Part shown: positions 9,353 through 16,936 of the stretch, one piece after another | Layout of the letters: each line of letters opens with the position of its first letter | Position numbering within the stretch: position 1 is the stretch's first letter | NCBI RefSeq assembly: GCF_010685995.1 | Contig: NZ_JAAGWK010000011.1 | Location: forward strand, 124,001-188,000 | From: Goekera deserti | GTDB taxonomy: Bacteria; Actinomycetota; Actinomycetes; Mycobacteriales; Geodermatophilaceae | Direction: 5' to 3' | Length of the DNA: 64,000 nucleotides | Notes under the pieces: generated by a model | Seen by the model: the letters and a program-made list of their open reading frames with translations, nothing else | The model's database searches: none | What the model was told of the DNA's origin: nothing | Translations under genes and position numbers: made by a program

Positions 9353-9482
9353 CAGGGCTCCCCGCTGGCGATCGGCCGGGCGAGCCGCCCGTCGGCCGCA
9401 TACTAGCCACGATCGAGACCGGATAGACCAGTTCGATCTGTCTCGACGTCCTGACGGAGTGTGCGGAAAGAGGGGCGCGTCG
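9353..9482. promoter_or_regulatory. Divergent intergenic region between the Cy-A-PCP and acyl-CoA dehydrogenase genes
   Basis: This 130-bp gap separates two divergent starts and must hold promoters for both. On the minus strand TAGTAT (9405-9400) fits the TANNNT minus-10 pattern, but no convincing minus-35 lies 16-19 bp upstream. A weak AGAC/GTCT inverted repeat surrounds about 9424-9442. No known operator is recognised. Confidence 0.35.
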
Positions 9483-10643
9483 ATGGTGGATTTCGGTCTC
9501 TCGGACGAGCAGCGCAGTGTCCGCGGCTTGGCCCGGGAGTTCGCGGCGCACGAGATCAGGCCCGTCGCCTGGGACCTGGACGTGGCGCCGGCGTGGCCGG
9601 AGAAGCTGATTCTCAAGGCCTGGGAGGTGGGGTTGATGAACTCGCACGTGCCCCTCGAGTACGGCGGTCCCGGCCTGGGCGCCTTCGACGGATGTCTCGT
9701 CGCCGAAGAGCTCGGCTGGGGGTGCTCCGGGCTGGCGACGACCCTCATGGGGAACGGCCTGGCCGCCGCGCCGGTGCTCTTCGCGGGCTCGGAGGAGTTG
9801 AAGCGCGAGTACGTCGGAGCCCTGACCGAGGCTCCCCTCATCGCGTCCTTCTGCCTCACCGAGCCGGAGGCCGGGTCCGACGTGGCGAGCATGCGGACGA
9901 CGGCGGAGCGGCGCGGGGACACCTACGTGCTCAATGGCGCGAAGTGCTTCATCACCAATGCCTCGCGTGCCCGCTGGTTCACGGTCTTCGCGAAGACGTC
10001 GCCCGACGCGGGCTCGCTGGGGATCTCCGCGTTCGTCGTCGACCGGGACTCCGAGGGCGTGCACGTCGGTCCACCGGAGAGCAAGCTCGGCCAACGTTCC
10101 TCCGACACCGCCACGGTCACTTTCGTGGACACACCGGTGCCGGCGTCGCGGTTGCTGGGCGCGGAGAACAAGGGCTTCGACATCGCGATGGCCACCCTTG
10201 ACCGGACGCGGCCGGGAGTCGCCGCGGTCGCCGTCGGAATCGCACGAGCCGCCTTCGAGTTCGCCCGCGACTACGCCCGCACACGGGTGCAGTTCGGCGT
10301 GCCGATAGCCATGCACCAGGGGGTGCAGTTCCTCATCGCCGACATGGCGACCAATGTCGAGGCCGCCCGGCTCCTGACCTGGCGAGCGGCCCACCTTCTC
10401 GACACGGGCAAGCGCGCCAAGCTCGCGTCGTCACACGCAAAGCGGTTCGCCGCCGATGCCGCCATGGAGATTGCGCTCGACGCCGTGCAGGTCTTCGGTG
10501 GCCATGGCGTGATGACCAGCAACAAGGTGGAAAAGTTGATGCGCGACGCCAAGATCATGCAGATCTACGAGGGGACGTCGCAGATCCAGCGGGTGGTCAT
10601 CGCGCGGGAAGTGCTGAAGCCGGGTCGCGGTCGGACGAGTTGA
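9483..10643 (+). CDS. Acyl-CoA dehydrogenase family flavoprotein
   Basis: The 386-residue protein spans the usual full length of the acyl-CoA dehydrogenase family. It carries the substrate/FAD signature CLTEPEAGSD, the arginine-rich FAD-contact segment RVQFG, the QVFGGHGVM motif and the IYEGTSQIQR motif, whose Glu is the usual catalytic base. The reaction would be alpha,beta-desaturation of an acyl-CoA or acyl-carrier thioester using FAD. The ATG at 9483 follows AGAGGGG at 7-8 bases, which decides this start over the longer open frame. The gene is divergent from the Cy-A-PCP operon and its 3' end overlaps the convergent MMPL gene by 47 bp. With a nearby FAAL and a discrete ACP it may desaturate a fatty acyl starter; that role is inference. 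Confidence 0.93.
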   Translation: MVDFGLSDEQRSVRGLAREFAAHEIRPVAWDLDVAPAWPEKLILKAWEVGLMNSHVPLEYGGPGLGAFDGCLVAEELGWGCSGLATTLMGNGLAAAPVLFAGSEELKREYVGALTEAPLIASFCLTEPEAGSDVASMRTTAERRGDTYVLNGAKCFITNASRARWFTVFAKTSPDAGSLGISAFVVDRDSEGVHVGPPESKLGQRSSDTATVTFVDTPVPASRLLGAENKGFDIAMATLDRTRPGVAAVAVGIARAAFEFARDYARTRVQFGVPIAMHQGVQFLIADMATNVEAARLLTWRAAHLLDTGKRAKLASSHAKRFAADAAMEIALDAVQVFGGHGVMTSNKVEKLMRDAKIMQIYEGTSQIQRVVIAREVLKPGRGRTS

Positions 10644-12702
10644 TTGCCTCCGAGAGACCGAACCTCCGGTGCAGCGCGGTGAGCGGTCGTGGGGACCACC
10701 AGTTCCAGCCGTGCAGCAGCTGCATGAGGGCCGGCACCAGATAGGCACGGACGATCGTTGCATCGAGCAGGACGCCGAAGGCGATCCCGATCGTCATCTC
10801 CTTGATGCCCACGATGTGCGACGTCCCGAACGCCCCGACCGACACGGCGAACAGGACCGCCGCCGAGGTGATCAGGCGCCCCGTCCGCGCCTGTCCCATG
10901 GCCACCGCTTCACCGTCGGGCAGCCCCTCGTCTCGCGCTTCCTTGATGCGCGCGAGCAGGAAGACGCTGTAGTCGGTCGAGAGCCCGAACACGCCCGCGA
11001 AGAGGATCAACGGAATGGTGGACTCCAGCGCCCCTTGCCCCGTGTACCGGAGCAACGACTCCAGCCGGCCCTCCTGAAACACGAAGACGAGCACTCCGAA
11101 GACGGCCCCGAGGGTCAGGAAGTTCATGACCAGCGCCTTCACCCCGAGGACGACGGAGCCGGTCATCAGGAACACGGCAATGATCGTGGACAGGATGATG
11201 ATCAGGGCCACCAACGGGAGATGGTCGACCATGCTGGCCTTGAGGTCGACGAACTCCGCTGTCGGCCCGGCCACCAGCACCTCTGAGTCGCTCGGGGTGC
11301 TTCGGAGAGCGCTCACCAGCTGTTCGCTGCGCTCGCCGAAGACCGGCGCGTCGGAGATCACCTGGACGACCGCGCCACCATCGCCTAGCTCCGTCGGGGG
11401 GGCCGCCACAGCTGCCCCCGGAATCTCTGCGGCCTGCGCCGCGATTCCCGGGGCGGCGTCGGCCTCGGCGACGAACACCGTGACCGGGGTGGATGCCTGC
11501 AGGCTGCCATCGGCCTCGAGCGCCTCGTACACCTGACGCGCGCCGCTGTCGGCCGGAAGCACACTGCTATCCACCGCGGTGAACCGCAGATCCAGCGCCG
11601 GCATCGCCAGCACGACGAGCACCGCGGCGCTGGCGACGGCCACCATGCCGGGCCATCGCTGCACGAACCGCGCCGTGCGGTACCAGATGCCCGCTGTCAC
11701 GGGCCGCGCGTCTTCGGCGGCTCGGCGACGCAGCCACCTCGGTGCGAGCGCGTCGACCTTCGTTCCCGCCACGGCGAGAAGTGCAGGCAGGACCACGAGG
11801 GACACCGCAGCGGCGAGCAAGGATACGAGGACGCCACCGATGCCGATGGAGTAGAGGAACTGCTGGGGGAAGACCAGCAACGAGGCCAGGGCCGCGGCCA
11901 CCGTGAGGGACGAGAAGAACACCGTGCGCCCCGCCGTCAGCATGGTCGCCCGGAGGGCCGGCAGACCCGGGCCCCACCGGGCGAGCTCCTCGCGGAACCG
12001 GGCCACCATGAACAAGCTGTAGTCGATGGCGAGACCGAAGCCCAGCGCCGTGACCAGGTTCAGGGACAGCACCGAGATCCCTACGACCTCGCTGAGCAGC
12101 CGGAGCACGAAGAGCGTGCCGATGACGGAGAGCGCCCCCACCACGAGAGGCAGCGTGGCCGCCACGACGCTGCGGAACATCAGCAGCGCCAGCACGAACA
12201 GCAACGGAAAGGCGAACAGCTCGGCTCGCACCAGATCTGCCTGGATGGTGCCGTTGAGCTGGGCGAAGGACGGCGCCTGCCCCCCTACCGCAATCCCTTC
12301 CCGGTCGCCCAGCGCCGCCTCGATCCGTTCGGCGATCTCCTGCTTCTCCAGGTTGTCCGTCGACGGACTGAAGGATGCGACGACGTAGGCAGATCCCTCC
12401 TGCAGCCGCGGCCGCACGTCCACTCGTTCGACGAGCGCCTGTCTTCCGACCACGTCCGCGACATCTGCAGCCGATGCCGCGGGGCCATGTACGAGGACGA
12501 CGAGGTCGTTCTCGAGCCATCCCTGTTCTGCCAGTTCGGCGTCGGCCCGTGCGCTCTCGGACGCCGGATCGTCGAAGCCCAGTGGATTTAGCCGTTCTGC
12601 GACCGTCGCCCCGAAGGTCAGCGCCACCACCGTGAGCACCAGCGACACGAGCAGGATGACCACGGGCCGGCGGTGGACGAGGACTGCTATCCGAGAAAAC
12701 AC
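10597..12702 (-). CDS. MMPL/RND-family membrane transporter
   Basis: This integral membrane protein of about 701 residues has the MMPL layout. One N-terminal helix is followed by a first periplasmic-type loop, five helices with the conserved FGLAIDYSLFMVARFREE segment, a second large loop (about 400-510) and a second set of five helices with FGLSTDYSVFLLARIKE. The two Asp-Tyr motifs are the proton-relay positions of the family. Actinobacterial members export lipids or lipopeptides. The GTG at 12702 is preferred because GGCGGAG lies 7 bases upstream; a longer frame starting at 12765 would overlap the divergent gene. The 3' end overlaps the convergent acyl-CoA dehydrogenase gene by 47 bp. It is a good candidate exporter for an acylated product of the left-hand gene block. 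Confidence 0.93.
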   Translation of the reverse strand: MFSRIAVLVHRRPVVILLVSLVLTVVALTFGATVAERLNPLGFDDPASESARADAELAEQGWLENDLVVLVHGPAASAADVADVVGRQALVERVDVRPRLQEGSAYVVASFSPSTDNLEKQEIAERIEAALGDREGIAVGGQAPSFAQLNGTIQADLVRAELFAFPLLFVLALLMFRSVVAATLPLVVGALSVIGTLFVLRLLSEVVGISVLSLNLVTALGFGLAIDYSLFMVARFREELARWGPGLPALRATMLTAGRTVFFSSLTVAAALASLLVFPQQFLYSIGIGGVLVSLLAAAVSLVVLPALLAVAGTKVDALAPRWLRRRAAEDARPVTAGIWYRTARFVQRWPGMVAVASAAVLVVLAMPALDLRFTAVDSSVLPADSGARQVYEALEADGSLQASTPVTVFVAEADAAPGIAAQAAEIPGAAVAAPPTELGDGGAVVQVISDAPVFGERSEQLVSALRSTPSDSEVLVAGPTAEFVDLKASMVDHLPLVALIIILSTIIAVFLMTGSVVLGVKALVMNFLTLGAVFGVLVFVFQEGRLESLLRYTGQGALESTIPLILFAGVFGLSTDYSVFLLARIKEARDEGLPDGEAVAMGQARTGRLITSAAVLFAVSVGAFGTSHIVGIKEMTIGIAFGVLLDATIVRAYLVPALMQLLHGWNWWSPRPLTALHRRFGLSEAINSSDRDPASALPAR

Positions 12703-12763
12703 AGCGACACTCCGCCTCAGGCCGACATGGGGTCGGAACAACCTAGCGCCGGAAGGACGGCCC

Positions 12764-14137
12764 ATGGATCATGTGCCGAAAGCTAGGCGTATGGCCTCGA
12801 CGGTTCGGTCGAAGGCGCGACGGCTGACCGGCCGAGTGGAGGATCAGGTGCAGCTTCTCCAAGAAGAAGCGACCGATGAACTCCTGGTCCAGGCCTGTGC
12901 CCACAACCACCTCGTCTGGGCGCAGCGGCAGGCGGACGCCTCGGGTGGTCACGTTCTGTCGGACGACGGCCTGGGGGACGTCCGGGCAGCGCGCATCGAG
13001 GGTGACCAGTCGCATGTCGTGGGAAGCCTTCTGTCTGCACCCCGACCGCACACGCGCGAGGGACTGCTGCGGCTGATCGACCTGGCAGGGCGGACCGGGG
13101 CCGAGACGCTCAGCGTCTGGGCGACCCACGAGTCGCACAGGCCGTTGCTCGACGCATGGCTGGGCGCCCGTGGGGCCCGACGTGGCGGACGTCCGCACTG
13201 GATGGTGCGGGACTGCTCGGCCGCACCGGAACCGCCGTCTGCGGAGGACGTCGCTCGGGTCACGGACTTCACCACGCCCGACGTCTTCGACGATCACGTC
13301 GAGCCTGATCTGCACTGTTACCACCCCGATTCCTCCGAGGCCTGGCAGCGCATGACCGAGGCACGCCCGCGCCGGGTGTGGCACGCGATCCAGTGGCGTG
13401 ACGGCCGGCCGGTCGGTCAGATCTCGATCAACGTCACCGACGGCGACCTCGGGGTCGTCGGGTTCCACGACGCGGTCTTCGTGCAGAGCGCACGCATGCG
13501 CGGACCCGGCCTGAGCCGCGCGGACTTCTTCCTCCGGTTCGCCCTCGACCTGGGGGCCCGGTACATCGTGCTCAACGCTGCCGACCACACCGCCCCGCTG
13601 TGGCGAGCCATCGGCTTCAGAAGCCTCGGTTTCGGGCAGACGTGGTGGTTCTCCGCTGCGGTCCTCCGGAGCGGGCCGCAGCCGGCGGAGGTCGAGTTCG
13701 CAGAGGCGATCGGTCTGGGCGAGGTCGATCGGATCGGTCCACCGCCGGGCGACATCGACGCACCGCTGACGAACGGCATGTCACCGCTGCAGTTCGCCGC
13801 GATGACGGGCCAACACGGCTCGGCGGATCGGCTGCTGCAGCTCGGTGCGACGCCCAACCTGCTCGCTCTGTGGGACCTGGACCGCCGCCACGACGCAGCG
13901 GTGCTGTTGCAGGCGAACCCCGGAATGATTGACGAGCGCGGTTCCCGTTCCGGAAAGACCCTTCTGCATCGGGCGGTCGAGCGGGACGATCCCGATCTTG
14001 CCGCCTTCCTGCTGTCCGCCGGAGCGGTGTCGGATGCGCGTGACGGCATGTTCGATGCCACGCCCCTCGCCTGGGCGCAGGAACTGCGGAGGCCGCGGGT
14101 CGCCGCAGTCCTCCGACGGTCGGGCGCCCGCGCATGA
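12764..14137 (+). CDS. GNAT-like acetyltransferase domain fused to C-terminal ankyrin repeats
   Basis: This is a 457-residue protein. Residues about 25-310 resemble the GNAT N-acetyltransferase fold: a beta-strand with GQISINV, then the region leading to ARYIVLNAADHTAPLWRAIGF, typical of the last helix and strand of GNAT domains. No clean acetyl-CoA P-loop (Q/RxxGxG/A) is visible, so activity is uncertain. Residues about 340-457 contain ankyrin-type units (MSPLQFAAMTGQHGSADRLL, TLLHRAVERDDPDLAAFLL, TPLAWAQELRRP). The start ATG at 12764 has GGAAGGA at about 8 bases. The stop overlaps the ATG of hldE (ATGA), so the two are coupled. It is not similar in layout to the bleomycin N-acetyltransferase BlmB as I remember it. 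It could acetylate the sugar or product, or act in self-protection; neither can be shown. Confidence 0.75.
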   Translation: MDHVPKARRMASTVRSKARRLTGRVEDQVQLLQEEATDELLVQACAHNHLVWAQRQADASGGHVLSDDGLGDVRAARIEGDQSHVVGSLLSAPRPHTREGLLRLIDLAGRTGAETLSVWATHESHRPLLDAWLGARGARRGGRPHWMVRDCSAAPEPPSAEDVARVTDFTTPDVFDDHVEPDLHCYHPDSSEAWQRMTEARPRRVWHAIQWRDGRPVGQISINVTDGDLGVVGFHDAVFVQSARMRGPGLSRADFFLRFALDLGARYIVLNAADHTAPLWRAIGFRSLGFGQTWWFSAAVLRSGPQPAEVEFAEAIGLGEVDRIGPPPGDIDAPLTNGMSPLQFAAMTGQHGSADRLLQLGATPNLLALWDLDRRHDAAVLLQANPGMIDERGSRSGKTLLHRAVERDDPDLAAFLLSAGAVSDARDGMFDATPLAWAQELRRPRVAAVLRRSGARA

Positions 14138-15582
14138 CGAGCGCCGCCCGAAGTACGGGTCCACGCGTCGTCGTGGTCGGAGACGCCATCCTGGATCGGT
14201 ACATCCGGACGACCGGCTCGGGCCGAGGCCGGAGGTCGACGGTCCCGTCGTTCTCGGTCGGCTCAATGGACGCGTCGGCGGGCGGTGCCGCCAACGCGGC
14301 GGTGAACGTCAGTGCGCTGGGCGGACGGGCCGAGCTCGTGGCGACGGTGGGGTCCGACCCGGCCGGGGACGAACTGCTGCGCATCCTGGCCAGTCACCGC
14401 GTCGACACTCGAAGGGTCGATGTCCGCCCACACCCGACCGCCGTCAAGGCGCGGGTCGTCCACGGCCATGAGCTGGTGCTGCGGCTGGACAGCGGCCTGG
14501 ACGACGCCTCATCGGAACACCGGCTCGCCGACGACGGGTGGACGGCACTGCCACCTGATTCCGAGGCTCTACTGATCAGCGACTACGGCTACGGCACCCT
14601 GAGTGATCGTGCGGCTCGACGCATTGTGGGCCGGCCACCGCTCGTCACGGTGGACGCTCGGCGGCTGGAACGCTGGCGCCCGCTGCGCCCCACCCTGGTC
14701 ACCTGCGACGAGGCTCAGGCGCGACGGATCGCTCCGGGGTTCGACCCCGAAGCGAACGGTCGCGACTTCGGCGATGTGACGTCGGCGCTGCTGGCGGCGA
14801 CGGGCGCCGACGCCGTCGCCGTCACCCTGGGTCAGCGCGGGGCCGTCCTGGTGAGGAAGGGGGGCGCGCCGTTACGCGTCGCCGCCCCTCGTGGCGTCGA
14901 CGGTGAGGCGGTCGGCTCGGGGGACGTCTTCATCGCCAGCGCCACCATGGCCCTGGTTCGTGGCAGCGATGTCGTGTCAGCCGTCGAAGCAGCGACGGCT
15001 ACCGCGACGGCGGCCACCGCGACCGCCGTGACGGGTATGGGGACAGCCGTCGCGGGAGAGGCAGACGCGTCCGTCCGCACGACGGCGCGAGCGCTTCCGG
15101 CCCGCTGCGGCGAGCTCGATGACCTGGCCGAATGGGCCGCCCACCAGCACCGGCGCGGCGCCCGCATCGTGTTCGCGGGTGGCTGCTTCGACCTCCTCCA
15201 CGAAGGGCACGTCGCTCTCCTCACCAGGGCGAGGGAACTAGGCGACGTGCTGGTCGTGGCCGTCAACGACGATGACGGCGTCCGGGCACTCAAGGGTCCC
15301 GACCGGCCTGTCGTCGACATCGCTGGGCGTCTGCGCGTCCTTCGGGCGCTGCAGTGCGTGGACCACGCGACCTCGTTTCCGGGTGTGTCCCCGATGGCTG
15401 CTGTTCACGCCGTGCGTCCCCACGTCTTCGTCAAGGGTGGGGACTACTCCATCGAGACGCTTCCCGAAGCCGACATGCTCATGGGTCTCGGCGTCCAGAT
15501 CTGCATTCTCGACCTGGTTCCCGACCGGTCGACCACACGGCTCGTCGCCCGAGCCCGAACCCCGGAAGGGCCCCTCTCATGA
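14134..15582 (+). CDS. hldE: Bifunctional HldE-type sugar-phosphate kinase / nucleotidyltransferase (BlmC counterpart)
   Basis: The 482-residue protein has the full two-domain HldE layout. The N-terminal PfkB/ribokinase kinase (1 to about 320) has an ASAGGAANAAVN substrate motif and a catalytic GSGD in place of GAGD. The C-terminal cytidylyltransferase-like domain (345-482) has FAGGCFDLLHEGH and VKGGDY. In Gram-negative bacteria this enzyme phosphorylates D-glycero-beta-D-manno-heptose 7-phosphate and adenylylates the 1-phosphate to ADP-heptose for LPS. An actinomycete makes no LPS. In the bleomycin cluster an RfaE-like protein (BlmC, from memory) is assigned to sugar nucleotide supply, and the GT9 gene at 21536-22693 would be its partner. 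It overlaps the upstream gene and the downstream ACP gene by 4 bp each. A TTA codon at 14872-14874 may make it bldA-dependent. Confidence 0.92.
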   Translation: MTSAARSTGPRVVVVGDAILDRYIRTTGSGRGRRSTVPSFSVGSMDASAGGAANAAVNVSALGGRAELVATVGSDPAGDELLRILASHRVDTRRVDVRPHPTAVKARVVHGHELVLRLDSGLDDASSEHRLADDGWTALPPDSEALLISDYGYGTLSDRAARRIVGRPPLVTVDARRLERWRPLRPTLVTCDEAQARRIAPGFDPEANGRDFGDVTSALLAATGADAVAVTLGQRGAVLVRKGGAPLRVAAPRGVDGEAVGSGDVFIASATMALVRGSDVVSAVEAATATATAATATAVTGMGTAVAGEADASVRTTARALPARCGELDDLAEWAAHQHRRGARIVFAGGCFDLLHEGHVALLTRARELGDVLVVAVNDDDGVRALKGPDRPVVDIAGRLRVLRALQCVDHATSFPGVSPMAAVHAVRPHVFVKGGDYSIETLPEADMLMGLGVQICILDLVPDRSTTRLVARARTPEGPLS

Positions 15583-15953
15583 CCATCGCACTCGACACGG
15601 ACACGGTCCTGGGGGCGCTGACCTCCGCGATCACAGAGGTGTGCGGCCTGGAAGCTAATGAGATCGCGGCGGACGCTCTGTTCGGCGAACTCGAGGTCGA
15701 TTCGCTGGGAGCCATCGAGATCGCCGTTCTCGTCGGGGACGCGCTCGATGTGCGGGTAGACCTGCAGGACCTGGTCCAGGACTGGACGCACCTCACGATC
15801 GGAGAGCTGGCCGGCAACCTGGCCGGAGCCCTGCGCCGCAAGAACCCCGGCTACGCCGAGCAAGCACCTCCTCTGGTTCCGAGCCAGCGCCGGACCGGAC
15901 CGACGGAGGACCTGCGCCGCGACACATCGAGCACGAAGGCTTCATCCTCGTAG
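15579..15953 (+). CDS. Discrete acyl carrier protein
   Basis: A 124-residue protein whose first 85 residues form an acyl-carrier fold. The phosphopantetheine attachment motif is VDSLGAIEI (Ser at about residue 42), followed by a typical helix II/III region (LVQDWTHLTIGELAGNLAGAL). The last 35-40 residues are hydrophilic and probably disordered. The ATG overlaps the stop of hldE (ATGA), making it the last gene of the GNAT-ankyrin/hldE/ACP unit. Its 3' end overlaps the convergent methyltransferase gene by 103 bp. VDSL rather than GG(H/D/N)SL is more like fatty-acyl or polyketide carriers than NRPS PCPs. It is therefore a plausible acceptor for the free-standing FAAL at 4134-5825; this pairing is inference. 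Confidence 0.9.
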   Translation: MTIALDTDTVLGALTSAITEVCGLEANEIAADALFGELEVDSLGAIEIAVLVGDALDVRVDLQDLVQDWTHLTIGELAGNLAGALRRKNPGYAEQAPPLVPSQRRTGPTEDLRRDTSSTKASSS

Positions 15954-16513
15954 TGGACCAACGGCTCCAGAGTTCGGGGGCGTCTTAAGGCCGCATGGAC
16001 GTTGGCGCCGTCGTACACCCGCCTACGGTCGTCCCTGCAGTGCACCGCCACCAGATCCCCACCCGGCTCCAGCCGATCGACGAGGCCGTCCACGAGGACC
16101 GCCATGTCCGCAGCCGAGAGGTAGTAGAGGAGCTCGCTCACCACCACCAGGTCGAAGCGCTCGGCGGGCAAATCTTCGGGAAGTCGCGCGTGCTGCACGC
16201 GGACGTGAGGCAGGTCCCGGGTCGCCTCCGAGGCCGCCTCGACCGCCGACTCCACGAAGTCGACGGCGAGCAGGGCGGCGCAGCGCGGAGCGAGCAGCCG
16301 GGTCAGCTCACCGTTGGCACAGCCTGGTTCGAAACCCGAGCGGTAACGCTGCCGGGGCAGGCTCGCGACGGTCACGCCGAACTTGCGGCGGTCGTGCCAT
16401 TTCGTGGCCAGATCCCAGGGGTCGGCCTTGTCTGCGAACAGCGAGGTGAACCACTCCTGCGACACGCTCTGCGCCGGTGCCGGCACGTCCTCCGGGCTGC
16501 GTCGCCGGATCAC
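15851..16513 (-). CDS. SAM-dependent methyltransferase (NodS-like)
   Basis: A class I SAM methyltransferase of 220 residues with motif I FEPGCANGE (about 60-68), an acidic post-I residue (LLAVDFVE) and a motif around RFDLVVVSELLYYL. The arrangement resembles the NodS/SAM-methyltransferase group. It is the last gene of the long minus-strand operon, starting at a GTG two bases after the stop of the resistance gene. A TTA codon lies at 15986-15988 (about residue 176). The convergent overlap with the ACP gene is 103 bp. The substrate could be the sugar, the peptide or a terminal amine. I do not recall a direct counterpart in the bleomycin cluster, so it may add a methyl group specific to this product. 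Confidence 0.88.
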   Translation of the reverse strand: MIRRRSPEDVPAPAQSVSQEWFTSLFADKADPWDLATKWHDRRKFGVTVASLPRQRYRSGFEPGCANGELTRLLAPRCAALLAVDFVESAVEAASEATRDLPHVRVQHARLPEDLPAERFDLVVVSELLYYLSAADMAVLVDGLVDRLEPGGDLVAVHCRDDRRRVYDGANVHAALRRPRTLEPLVHYEDEAFVLDVSRRRSSVGPVRRWLGTRGGACSA

Positions 16514-16514
16514 G

Positions 16515-16895
16515 TCAGGACGGCCCCTGCCGCTCGGACTGGTAGAACGTCACCGCGTTGCAGTCGGCGTCGAGCGTGGTGAACTCCCGACCCCATGGTC
16601 CGTCGTCGAGAGCACCGTTCTCGTGGATGACTTCCTTGGCCCGAAGCTCCGAGTAGAGCCCCTCCACGTCCTCGACCTCGATACGGCAGGAAGCGGTACC
16701 GGCGATGAACGGCTCGGCCCCGGCCGTGTCCGGCTTGTTCGCCGGCCACAGGTGGATCTCGACGCGGTCACGGCCGACCACGCCGTAGTCGTCGTCGACG
16801 TAGCGGGCTTCGAACCCGAACTTGTCGACGTAGTGCTGTACCGCGCGCTTGATGTCGGCGGCGGGCAGGGCTGGTACGGCGCTGAGCAGGGACAT
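16515..16895 (-). CDS. ble: Bleomycin-binding resistance protein family (VOC/glyoxalase fold)
   Basis: A 126-residue protein of the same length class as BlmA and the Sh-Ble protein. Family features are the N-terminal arm with SAVPALPAADI, a DKFGF segment, DDYGVVGRDRVEIHLW, the loop motif PWGREF near residue 105 and a final NAVTFYQ strand. Sh-Ble-type proteins are dimers that bind metal-bleomycin in a groove and sequester it; no catalysis is involved. The ATG at 16895 has a perfect AGGAGG five bases upstream, stronger than neighbouring genes, so translation is probably high and independent of upstream coupling. It lies 41 bp downstream of the ABC transporter gene within the operon that makes the Thr to Cys part of the peptide. 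This fits self-resistance to the cluster product. Confidence 0.9.
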   Translation of the reverse strand: MSLLSAVPALPAADIKRAVQHYVDKFGFEARYVDDDYGVVGRDRVEIHLWPANKPDTAGAEPFIAGTASCRIEVEDVEGLYSELRAKEVIHENGALDDGPWGREFTTLDADCNAVTFYQSERQGPS

Positions 16896-16900
16896 GGCTT

Positions 16901-16906
16901 CCTCCT
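16901..16906 (-). promoter_or_regulatory. Strong ribosome binding site for the resistance gene
   Basis: On the minus strand AGGAGG lies 5 bases before the ATG at 16895. It fixes the start and excludes the longer frame beginning near 17051, which lies inside the ABC transporter gene. Confidence 0.85.
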
Positions 16907-16936
16907 GGTGATGGGACGAGTTGCCTCGATGCGGGA

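Noticed and set aside
9424-9442. AGAC/GTCT inverted repeat upstream of the acyl-CoA dehydrogenase gene
   Set aside because: Arms of only 4 bp with a long spacer in GC-rich DNA; expected by chance.
9353-9922. Possible 190-residue N-terminal extension of the Cy-A-PCP protein
   Set aside because: It crosses the divergent acyl-CoA dehydrogenase gene; the ATG at 9352 has a good ribosome site.
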